Positions 1 through 4,935 are shown, numbered from the stretch's first letter. The stretch is 5,182 nt of DNA from Synergistaceae bacterium (GCA_009778055.1 WRKN01000175.1:1-5182), one strand, 5' to 3'. Translations and numbers: made by a program. Notes: generated by a model not told the origin, from the letters alone.

Positions 1-25
1 GCTTCCTTACAAACTTACGTTTCAT
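1..25 (-). CDS. Possible start of a further minus-strand gene, cut off by the window edge
   Basis: Only eight codons are visible (MKRKFVRK), so no function can be given. The start is supported by position. The ATG at 25-23 follows the minus-strand text GGGGGGGGTGATT, and its GGTGAT part matches the extended Shine-Dalgarno consensus AGGAGGTGAT, with five bases between the G-run and the ATG. A short Lys/Arg-rich N-terminus is common at the start of signal peptides and of basic DNA- or RNA-binding proteins, but eight residues cannot decide. The G-run lies in one arm of the hairpin at 33-53, so translation could be affected by it. It could also be chance, because any purine-rich stretch before an ATG looks like this. 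Confidence 0.35.
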
Positions 26-32
26 AATCACC

Positions 33-53
33 CCCCCCTACATTGCAGGGGGG
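33..53. other. G/C-rich stem-loop between the cassette and the next gene
   Basis: CCCCCCT (33-39) pairs with AGGGGGG (47-53), a perfect 7-bp stem around a 7-base loop, ACATTGC. On the plus strand it is followed by TATTTTG, a weak T-tract. On the minus strand, the direction of the flanking genes, it is followed by GGTGATT and no T-run, so it is a poor rho-independent terminator for the J-protein operon. On that strand its 3' arm contains the G-run that would act as ribosome binding site for the ORF starting at 25. Confidence 0.5.
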
Positions 54-63
54 TATTTTGATA

Positions 64-108
64 TTACCAGCTCCAACGTCGCCGGTTACCGCCGTAACCG
101 GAGGAGTG
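64..108 (-). repeat. 45-bp direct repeat, copy A (duplicate of the uvrD 3' end)
   Basis: Aligned with 1769-1813 at a constant offset of 1705, 42 of 45 bases are identical. The differences are at 79 (t versus c), 98 (c versus g) and 102 (a versus g). Read on the minus strand in the uvrD frame it encodes HSSGYGGNRRRWSW and a TAA stop, against HSPAYGGNRRRWSW and TAA in uvrD. It contains a perfect palindrome at 82-101, CCGGTTAC and GTAACCGG around CGCC. The match ends at the TAA. The flanking bases are unrelated on both sides. It may be one attachment site of an inserted element, a recombination duplication, or one member of a dispersed REP-like family. Confidence 0.85.
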
Positions 109-187
109 GGATAGAAACTCCTTCCGGTATTTTTCTCAGCACGTTGCCTTCTTCGTCCCCATAAAAAATGGGAATCCCCCTTGCCAA
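86..187 (-). pseudogene. Short ORF remnant (33 codons) running into repeat copy A
   Basis: Downstream of the J-protein gene, a TTG at 187-185 is preceded on the minus strand by GAGGGAG (201-195) with a 7-base spacer. It would read MARGIPIFYGDEEGNVLR and then KIPEGVSIPLLRLRR before a TAA. The middle part, with GIPI, a DEEGN turn and IPEG, looks protein-like and resembles the 'x-P-I/V-x-x-x-D-x-x-G-x-(6)-P-x-G' layout of small hypothetical proteins. The last seven or so residues come from repeat copy A, so any original C-terminus was probably lost at the repeat junction. I do not recognise a family. The frame also stays open upstream over the end of the J-protein gene, but that part is probably a shadow. 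It may be non-coding. Confidence 0.25.
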
Positions 188-213
188 GTGACATCTCCCT
201 CGATTTGCCAGTT

Positions 214-1029
214 CTAGCGCCAACCTTTCATAGTTAGAAATCTCATCCAGATTGACCAAGGCGACCAGAGCAAGAAAAGCGCGAAAAACACCGTGGCGGT
301 TACCAACAAGATACCTAACAGCCACGTCGGAAGAAGCGAGGAGAGTCCCATGGAAAGCATGGAAAGCACTAAAGAGCTCACCAAGTACTGACTATCATAG
401 GGGTCAATCGGATTAAAAATATGGAACAAAAAACCCGCGCCTACGCTGTACAATATTGACCCCCAAAAATTTGCCGCATGGACGCCGGAAAAATAGTAGC
501 GGAAAAAGGCGAAAACAACCAGCGCACAGAATATCGTTATATCGGAATCGAACACATTTGTCATCACAACGATATGCAACAGTATACGAAGCATCATTCC
601 TGCACTCGCGACCTCTTTGATCGACTCCCATAAAATGACCGGTATTTTCCCGAGCGAAAAAGGAATGCGCGCACTTATTTTTCTTCCTGTTCCATACTCC
701 TTCAGCAGATCGCCAAAGTTGACATGTTTGTCTGACTCGTAGGCGTACCACCCGGCGCCGGCGTGAGTAACGGTAAAATTATAGTCGCGCACGGTCTGTC
801 GAGTTTCGGCGAAATTCGAATCGTGAGATTTCAAAGATTGAGAATCCTTCATCTCGCGCAGCACGTCATATGACTGGCGCGCTTCATAATATCGCATCTC
901 GGCATCCAGAGAAGTATCTTGATCAGGGTGATACAGCTTCACCATTCGCCGAAATGCCGAACGTATTTCTTCCTGCGTTGCTCCGGGCTGAAGCCCGAGA
1001 ACCATGTAATGTTTGGCGTAATCTTCCAT
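214..1029 (-). CDS. J-domain (DnaJ-like) multi-pass membrane protein
   Basis: The 271-residue protein has an N-terminal J domain, about residues 5-60, with the invariant HPD at 34-36 in LYHPDQD, flanked by helix II (EEIRSAFRRMVKLY) and helix III (AEMRYYEARQSYDVLREM). HPD is the contact that stimulates the ATPase of Hsp70 (DnaK). Residues 61-145 are polar and not recognised. The rest is strongly hydrophobic, with segments near 147-160, 163-180, 186-205, 215-233 and 235-261, suggesting four or five membrane passes with the J domain probably in the cytoplasm. There is no G/F region, zinc domain or substrate-binding C-terminus, so it is not DnaJ itself but a specialised co-chaperone that would recruit DnaK to a membrane client. 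It starts 40 bases after the toxin gene on the same strand, so cotranscription is likely. Upstream of the ATG, GAGG lies about 13 bases away, a weak ribosome site. The partner and client are unknown. Confidence 0.8.
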   Translation of the reverse strand: MEDYAKHYMVLGLQPGATQEEIRSAFRRMVKLYHPDQDTSLDAEMRYYEARQSYDVLREMKDSQSLKSHDSNFAETRQTVRDYNFTVTHAGAGWYAYESDKHVNFGDLLKEYGTGRKISARIPFSLGKIPVILWESIKEVASAGMMLRILLHIVVMTNVFDSDITIFCALVVFAFFRYYFSGVHAANFWGSILYSVGAGFLFHIFNPIDPYDSQYLVSSLVLSMLSMGLSSLLPTWLLGILLVTATVFFALFLLWSPWSIWMRFLTMKGWR

Positions 1030-1069
1030 AGCACCAGACGAACCTCAAAGCAAATTTATCTTATGGATG

Positions 1070-1480
1070 TTATTCCAGCGGATATGGTTCTATCCCCAGC
1101 TTAACAAAGTGTTTCCTGTTGAACGTCGCTAAGTTGTCTACCTCCAAACGCCGAGCCGAAGCGGCTATATAGCTGTCGGCAAAGCTGCTGTTTGCTGTCC
1201 TGGCAATGCCGAGCGCCGCTATTACCTGATCTTTATCCAATACACACAAATTCGGATACGACAAAATCGCTTCCAGCACGTTCAATACTTTTTCATTTTC
1301 AATCTTGTAACGCTGCCCCAAAACCCAGGCAATTTCAAAAAATACCGGTGGCCCGGTAACCAAGTCAACTTCGCCCTGTTGAGCCTTCAGAAACAATTTT
1401 TCTGCTTGCGTTGCCTGTTCTTCGTTATCCAGGTCGGCAAAAAGCCTTATAAAAACGTTGGCGTCAACAAAAGTCAGCAC
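1070..1480 (-). CDS. vapC: PIN-domain ribonuclease toxin (VapC-like), type II toxin-antitoxin
   Basis: The 136-residue protein has the length and layout of VapC toxins, Mg2+-dependent RNases that inhibit translation by cutting RNA until neutralised by the antitoxin. Acidic PIN residues are visible: Asp6 in FVDANVFIR, Glu49 in FFEIAWVL and Asp102 in SFADSYIAA. The position often filled by a fourth Asp has Asn121 in ATFNRKHF, a common variant in this family. The start is GTG (1480-1478), which shares one base with the TAG stop of the antitoxin gene, and GGGAG in the antitoxin end serves as ribosome site. Such coupling keeps antitoxin and toxin synthesis linked. The intact motifs suggest an active nuclease. 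The cleaved RNA cannot be predicted. Confidence 0.88.
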   Translation of the reverse strand: MLTFVDANVFIRLFADLDNEEQATQAEKLFLKAQQGEVDLVTGPPVFFEIAWVLGQRYKIENEKVLNVLEAILSYPNLCVLDKDQVIAALGIARTANSSFADSYIAASARRLEVDNLATFNRKHFVKLGIEPYPLE

Positions 1481-1749
1481 TATTCATCTCCCATAACGTG
1501 AACAGAAGCTGCTTCCACAGCCAAAGCCAAATCTTTTTCCGGGTCGTAATGCTCCTTAATGAATCCCTTGTAATCCAGCAAGTTTTTTGGGACCTGCCTG
1601 ACGGCGCAACCGATACCGATCCTTTCGCAAGAAATTTTGTCTAAGGCTTCAATATCGTATTCGGCCCGCAAATTTGCCGGCAAAACGATTTGCTCTTTCG
1701 TCGAAGTAATCAACATATTAGGCATTTTACTCAACTGCCTTTCGGTCAT
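1480..1749 (-). CDS. AbrB/SpoVT-type antitoxin partner of the PIN toxin
   Basis: The N-terminal part, MLITSTKEQIVLPANLRAEY and on to DIEALDKI, matches the swapped-hairpin AbrB/MazE fold: a short strand, a K/G-Q-[IV]-x-[IL]-P motif, and a D-K-I turn. This fold binds DNA and normally represses its own operon. The C-terminal part (LLDYKGFIKEHY to the end) has the acidic, helical look of a toxin-wrapping tail. It lies directly upstream of the toxin with a one-base overlap, the usual antitoxin-first order. The start is uncertain. ATG 1749 gives 89 residues but has no clear Shine-Dalgarno. ATG 1725 (81 residues) has AAAGG 12 bases upstream. An in-frame ATG at 1824 has the strongest site (AGGAGG) but adds 25 residues that look like a different gene's N-terminus. 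I chose 1749 as a compromise. No convincing promoter was found between the uvrD stop and this start. Confidence 0.78.
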   Translation of the reverse strand: MTERQLSKMPNMLITSTKEQIVLPANLRAEYDIEALDKISCERIGIGCAVRQVPKNLLDYKGFIKEHYDPEKDLALAVEAASVHVMGDE

Positions 1750-1767
1750 AATGTAAGATAACTCAAT

Positions 1768-1824
1768 TTTACCAGCTCCAACGCCGCCGGTTACCGCCGT
1801 AAGCGGGGGAGTGCCGCCGGTCAT
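1768..1824 (-). pseudogene. coaE: Probable 5' remnant of coaE (dephospho-CoA kinase), fused in frame to the antitoxin ORF
   Basis: Inside the uvrD 3' end, in another frame, an ATG (1824-1822) begins MTGGTPPLTAVTGGVGAGK. TGGVGAGK is a Walker A/P-loop, and its form and closeness to the N-terminus match dephospho-CoA kinase (typically GLTGGIGSGKS), which makes coenzyme A from dephospho-CoA and ATP. AGGAGG lies 11 bases upstream. The kinase-like sequence stops at the lysine codon (1770-1768). The next residue is Ile where the P-loop needs Ser/Thr, and the frame continues without a stop into the antitoxin. That break coincides with the end of the direct repeat. Nineteen residues are too few for certainty. 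The alternative is a chance frame in a REP-like repeat. If the reading is right, an essential gene is interrupted here and must exist intact elsewhere. Confidence 0.4.
1769..1813 (-). repeat. 45-bp direct repeat, copy B (within the uvrD 3' end)
   Basis: The partner of 64-108, with 42/45 identity in the same orientation. It ends exactly with the uvrD TAA stop (1771-1769) and supplies the last 14 residues of the helicase. The palindrome that is perfect in copy A has one mismatch here, CCGGTTAC facing GTAAGCGG at 1787-1806. In the uvrD frame the three differences give Pro/Ser, Ala/Gly and one silent change. In the coaE-like frame they give silent, Leu/Val and Gly/Asp, so only copy B keeps the P-loop glycine. 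Confidence 0.85.
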
Positions 1825-3802
1825 CCCGCGTTTCGCCTCCTCTGTCGTCAACCTGTTTATACTTATCCGCTATCTCGAAAAGAAAACGCGAAAATCCTTT
1901 TTCATACGTAGTACCATACAGCCTGCGGCTGCGGGATGCTGTCAGGAACAGGCGCTCTTCCGCCCTTGTCATGCCCACGTAGCAAAGGCGGCGTTCTTCC
2001 TCCATCTGAGCCGGATCGTCCTTGGCCCGGTAGCTTGGGAACACGTCCTCCTCCAGACCGACCAGGAACACCACGGGAAACTCCAGCCCCTTGGCGGCGT
2101 GAAGCGTCAGCAGGTTGACGACGCGGCGCTCATCCGGGTCGTTCTTGTCCGCGTCGGTAAAAAGCGCCGCCTCGGCAAGGGCCTGTGCCAGGTCTCCGCC
2201 GCCCGGCACGATGGAGCGAAGCTCCATGACGTTGTCAAACCTGTCCTCCCAGTCGTCCGGCTCCTTCCGGCGCAGCAGCTCCTCGTAGCCCATCGTACCC
2301 ATGATGTGGTCGATGGCGGCCCCTATGTCCCCCGACAGCTTTGAGAACGCGGTCATATGCCGCCCGAAAAGCGTCACTGCCTGTCCCACCTGACCTTTAA
2401 GGGGACACGCCCCCTCCGACAGCGCGTTCCAGAACTCGTCCGGCGAGTGGAGAAACCCGCAAGAATCGCGCCAAGCCGCGAATTCCTCCATTTTTTTGGG
2501 GCCCAGTCCTTTTACAAATAGCCCCCCCACCCGCTCGAAGGCGTTGACGTCCCCCGGATTGACCGACAGCTTCAGGACGGCCAGCACATCCCGCACTTCC
2601 TTGCGCTCGTAGAAGGCCACTCCCCTGACAACCCTGTATGGTATTCCGGCTTCGAGGAGCTTTTGCTCATAAAGGCGGCTCATAGCGTTCTGACGGTACA
2701 GGAGCGCCACGTCGCCGTAGCTGTAACCGTGCTTCACGCGAAGCCGCTCAATCTCCGCCGTGATGAAACCAGCCTCCTGCAAATCGTTGTTCGCCAGCAG
2801 GTTATAGACCTTCTCCCCGTCGCCTCGGGCAGTTTTCAAGTTTTTTTCCTTACGCGCCGAGTTGTTGCGTATCAGAGAGTTGGCGGCCCCCAGAATGTTG
2901 CCGCTCGAACGGTAGTTTTCGTCCAAAACGATCACGTGCGCCCTGCCGCCCGGATTTTCAGCGTTTGGGCCGCCGCTCCTGAAATCGTGCTCGAAATTGA
3001 GAATCATGCCTATGTCGGCGCCGCGCCAGCCGTAAATGGACTGATCCGGGTCGCCGACCACCATGATGTTGCACCCCTCCCCCACCAGAAAGCGCAGCAG
3101 AAGGTATTGGGGCCGGTTGACATCCTGGTACTCGTCCACAAGAAGCCATTTTATGCGTTTCTGCTCGCGGGAGCGAAGCTCCGCGTCCGCGGCAAGCATC
3201 TGCAGCGGAATTATCATCAGGTCGTCGAAGTCGACGGCGTTACGCTCGCGCAAAAGCTCCTGGTATCGTTTGTAAACGTCCAGATAAAGCCCGTCGAGCA
3301 GCGAATTTCTCGGCCCCGGAGACCATGCCGCCTTCTCGCGCGATATGGCGTCCAGCACGGAAGCCGGCTCGACGTCCCTCGTGTCGATTTTCGCGTCTTC
3401 CAATACCTGCCTTACCAGCGCCCGGCTGTCGCCCCGGTCGAATACGGCGAACCCCGGCCTGATCCGCGCTGTTTTCTCCGCCTCGGCCGGGTTGCGAAAA
3501 ATAAGGCACAGCCCGAAGGAGTGAAACGTACAGATCTGCACGTCCCCCTCGTGCGGAACCAGCGACGCGACACGCTCGCGCATCTCCCCCGCCGCCTTGT
3601 TGGTGAAGGTTACGGCCAATATCTGCCACGGCATAGCATGGCGCTCGGCTATGAGCCACGCCACTTTATGAGCCAGCACCCTCGTTTTGCCGCTTCCCGC
3701 GCCGGCCAGCACAAGGAGCGGCCCGTCGGCGTACTCCACGGCCTCTCTCTGGCGCGGAGCCAGGCGCGATAAAATTTCGTCACCCTTTTTATCGCCCAAC
3801 AT
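1769..3802 (-). CDS. uvrD: UvrD/PcrA/Rep-type ATP-dependent DNA helicase (superfamily 1A)
   Basis: The 677-residue cytoplasmic 3'-5' DNA helicase is used in nucleotide-excision or mismatch repair and in clearing replication blocks. All SF1A motifs are present and intact: Q18 before the P-loop, motif I LAGAGSGKT (32-40), Ia TFTNKAA (65-71), Ib TFHSF (92-96), II DEYQD (223-227), III GDPDQSIYGWRGA (250-262), IV LDENYRS (293-299), V around TLHAAKGLEFPVVF (about 566-579) and VI EEERRLCYVGMTRA (about 601-614). After GFSRFLFEI (about 636-644) only some 33 residues remain, Arg/Gly-rich and ending RRRWSW. The Tudor-like RNA-polymerase-binding domain of longer PcrA proteins is absent. The ATG overlaps the hypB end by 14 bases, which suggests coupled translation, with GAGG about 11 bases upstream. 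The last 14 codons are the repeat copy, so the native C-terminus may have been altered. PcrA versus UvrD naming cannot be settled here. Confidence 0.95.
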   Translation of the reverse strand: MLGDKKGDEILSRLAPRQREAVEYADGPLLVLAGAGSGKTRVLAHKVAWLIAERHAMPWQILAVTFTNKAAGEMRERVASLVPHEGDVQICTFHSFGLCLIFRNPAEAEKTARIRPGFAVFDRGDSRALVRQVLEDAKIDTRDVEPASVLDAISREKAAWSPGPRNSLLDGLYLDVYKRYQELLRERNAVDFDDLMIIPLQMLAADAELRSREQKRIKWLLVDEYQDVNRPQYLLLRFLVGEGCNIMVVGDPDQSIYGWRGADIGMILNFEHDFRSGGPNAENPGGRAHVIVLDENYRSSGNILGAANSLIRNNSARKEKNLKTARGDGEKVYNLLANNDLQEAGFITAEIERLRVKHGYSYGDVALLYRQNAMSRLYEQKLLEAGIPYRVVRGVAFYERKEVRDVLAVLKLSVNPGDVNAFERVGGLFVKGLGPKKMEEFAAWRDSCGFLHSPDEFWNALSEGACPLKGQVGQAVTLFGRHMTAFSKLSGDIGAAIDHIMGTMGYEELLRRKEPDDWEDRFDNVMELRSIVPGGGDLAQALAEAALFTDADKNDPDERRVVNLLTLHAAKGLEFPVVFLVGLEEDVFPSYRAKDDPAQMEEERRLCYVGMTRAEERLFLTASRSRRLYGTTYEKGFSRFLFEIADKYKQVDDRGGETRDDRRHSPAYGGNRRRWSW
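1836..1843 (-). promoter_or_regulatory. Strong Shine-Dalgarno sequence inside the uvrD coding end
   Basis: The minus strand reads AGAGGAGG. The AGGAGG core (1841-1836) is a full consensus ribosome site 11 bases upstream of the ATG at 1824-1822. It lies within uvrD codons for DRGGE, so it could be chance, but a perfect hexamer at usable spacing before an out-of-frame P-loop start suggests that a downstream overlapping gene was, or still is, translated from here. If still used, it would produce an antitoxin with a 25-residue N-terminal extension. Confidence 0.5.
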
Positions 3803-4481
3803 CGCCGCGTTTTTCCTCTATTTTGGATGAAATGAAAGAAAGCCACTCATCAACGCCGGCGCCGGACGTCAGGTCTAGTTCGAGAATGGGGCTTTGGGGA
3901 TTGAGGCCCCGCACATCCCGGCGGAACATCTCCATATCGAAGCGTACGTACGGCAGCAGATCAGTCTTTGTGAGAAGCACGACCCTGGCGGACGCGAAAA
4001 GCATGGGATACTTGAGAGGCTTGTCCGCCCCCTCCGCCGTGCTTGACACGGCGACTTTGAAATCCTCTCCCAGATCGAACTCCGCCGGGCAAACAAGATT
4101 GCCGACGTTCTCGATGAAAATCACGTCAAGAGGGCGTCCCGGGCAGCGCTTCGCGTACCCGCGCTCCAAAGAGGAAATGGCGTTTTCCACAACGTGCGCC
4201 TCCAAGTGACAAGCGCCCTTCGTGTTGATCTGAAACGCCTCGACGTTCAGCGCGGCCATACGCTCGGCGTCGCGGGAAGTCTCCAGGTCGCCCTCAATCA
4301 CGGCAAAGGAAAAATCCGCTTTTTTGGCCGTCTGCTCCAGAAGCGTCGTTTTCCCGCATCCCGGAGAGCCTATGACGTTGACGCACAATATTTTTTTTTC
4401 CAGCAGCGCGCCACGTATGCGAAGCGCGTATTTCTCGTCCTCGGCCATCACGGCCTGCTGAATTGCTACGATCTCACCCAT
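3789..4481 (-). CDS. hypB: Hydrogenase/urease nickel incorporation GTPase HypB
   Basis: The 230-residue SIMIBI-class GTPase acts with HypA to deliver Ni2+ into the large subunit of [NiFe]-hydrogenase. The visible motifs are the P-loop GSPGCGKTT (38-46), the switch-like EGDLETSRDAER (63-74), the metal-binding and dimer-interface Cys91-His92 in KGACHLEAHVVE, ENVGNLVCP with Cys131, the AEGADKPLKYP stretch (149-159), and TKTD (171-174) in place of the usual NKxD base-recognition motif. The N-terminal CCGCGC-type high-affinity site and the His-rich nickel-storage stretch of some HypB proteins are absent, so this is the short form. It starts 3 bases after the hypA stop and overlaps uvrD by 14 bases. 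Hydrogenase structural genes are not in the window. A role in urease maturation cannot be excluded. Confidence 0.95.
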   Translation of the reverse strand: MGEIVAIQQAVMAEDEKYALRIRGALLEKKILCVNVIGSPGCGKTTLLEQTAKKADFSFAVIEGDLETSRDAERMAALNVEAFQINTKGACHLEAHVVENAISSLERGYAKRCPGRPLDVIFIENVGNLVCPAEFDLGEDFKVAVSSTAEGADKPLKYPMLFASARVVLLTKTDLLPYVRFDMEMFRRDVRGLNPQSPILELDLTSGAGVDEWLSFISSKIEEKRGDVGR

Positions 4482-4484
4482 TGT

Positions 4485-4841
4485 TCAAAGAACCTGGCGG
4501 CTCTCCACCTCCATAGACTCTATAGTCAGTTCCATGCCGGAGCGCAGTTCAACGTTTGCGCTCCCGCAGTTCGCGCAGATGAAAACCGTCCCTTCGCTGT
4601 TGGTCTCCTTACCGCATGAATGGCACATGAAAATTATGGGCAGCTCCAGAACGGAAACTTCCGCGCCCTCCGACACGGTTCCTTTGGCCGTTACGTTTAA
4701 GGCAAACGTGAGCAGCTCGGGGTCAACCTGGCGCATACGCCCAACCTTCAGGACGATACGGCGAACGCGCGTCCAGGCGGAACGTTCACAAAGACCCTTT
4801 ATAGTGCTGTTAATTTTTTCCGCAAGCGATAATTCATGCAT
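4485..4841 (-). CDS. hypA: Hydrogenase nickel metallochaperone HypA
   Basis: The 118-residue nickel chaperone partners HypB in [NiFe]-hydrogenase maturation. The start MHELSLAEKI is the family signature: His2 and the N-terminal amine bind Ni2+, so the start at 4841 is chosen and not the ATG 48 bases further upstream. That upstream ATG also lies before the predicted transcription start. The structural zinc site is clear, C73-x2-C76 and C89-x2-C92 in MCHSCGK and ICANCGS. Length is normal for the family (about 113-120). AAAGGAG sits about 12 bases upstream of the ATG, a slightly long spacing. It is the first gene of the hypA-hypB-uvrD operon, read from the promoter at 4879-4906. Confidence 0.95.
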   Translation of the reverse strand: MHELSLAEKINSTIKGLCERSAWTRVRRIVLKVGRMRQVDPELLTFALNVTAKGTVSEGAEVSVLELPIIFMCHSCGKETNSEGTVFICANCGSANVELRSGMELTIESMEVESRQVL

Positions 4842-4857
4842 CAGAGCCGCAGGCTCC

Positions 4858-4886
4858 TTTACGTACAAAGTTTTTATTATTATACT
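4858..4886 (+). promoter_or_regulatory. Sigma-70-type promoter candidate for the acylphosphatase gene
   Basis: TTTACG at 4858-4863 (4 of 6 matches to TTGACA) and TATACT at 4881-4886 (5 of 6 to TATAAT) are separated by 17 bases. Transcription would start near 4893, leaving a leader of about 43 bases before the ATG at 4936. The -10 box overlaps the opposing hypA -10 box. It is read by eye and unsupported by expression data. Confidence 0.5.
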
Positions 4887-4906
4887 CAAATTTCACGCAA
4901 ACCCAA
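4879..4906 (-). promoter_or_regulatory. Sigma-70-type promoter candidate for hypA-hypB-uvrD
   Basis: On the minus strand a perfect TATAAT (4884-4879) lies 16 bases after TTGGGT (4906-4901), which keeps the TTG of the -35 consensus. Transcription would start near 4872, giving a leader of about 30 bases with AAAGGAG before the hypA ATG at 4841. This excludes the longer hypA start at 4889. The box shares four bases with the plus-strand -10 box. Confidence 0.6.
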
Positions 4907-4935
4907 CGGGAAAATAATCTATGGAGAGACAGCAG

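Larger units (their letters stand above)
64..1768 (-). mobile_element. Putative repeat-bounded toxin-antitoxin/J-protein cassette
   Basis: The segment is delimited by two direct 45-bp repeats in the same orientation. It carries three minus-strand genes typical of accessory DNA: an antitoxin, a PIN toxin and a membrane J-domain protein. Base composition differs from the neighbours: hand counts give 24/60 G+C at 541-600 and 28/60 at 421-480, against 39/60 at 2041-2100 and 38/60 at 2281-2340 inside uvrD. One repeat copy is the very end of uvrD, which fits integration at a gene 3' end. No integrase, transposase or terminal inverted repeat is present, so it would be non-autonomous or a remnant. 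Its true left end could lie beyond the window if several units are arrayed in tandem. Confidence 0.45.

Noticed and set aside
33..60. Rho-independent terminator for the cassette operon
   Set aside because: In the minus direction the stem is followed by GGTGATT, not a T-run. On the plus strand TATTTTG is weak and no plus-strand gene ends here.
413..751. Minus-strand 112-codon frame inside the J-domain gene
   Set aside because: Overlaps the J-protein in another frame and has a Cys/Arg/Phe-rich composition typical of an off-frame reading.
64..1813. CRISPR array or insertion sequence
   Set aside because: Only two repeat copies 1.7 kb apart, no spacers, no transposase gene and no terminal inverted repeats.
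1811..2344. Plus-strand open frame of 177 codons opposite the uvrD 3' part
   Set aside because: Antisense to clear coding sequence, no domain, and the repetitive residue pattern of a codon shadow.
2663..3772. Plus-strand open frame of 369 codons
   Set aside because: It lies wholly antisense to uvrD, whose helicase motifs are all intact. The predicted protein has no recognisable domain. Long antisense frames are common in GC-rich genes.
3823..4209. Plus-strand frame opposite hypB
   Set aside because: hypB is fully supported by its GTPase and metal motifs. The antisense product is Ser/Arg-rich with no domain.
4842..4889. N-terminal extension of HypA from the ATG at 4889
   Set aside because: HypA needs the MHE start for nickel binding, and the predicted -10 box lies inside this extension.
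4921..4935. Upstream in-frame ATG for the acylphosphatase
   Set aside because: It would overlap the GGAGAG ribosome site and has none of its own. The family normally begins a few residues before the first strand, as from 4936.
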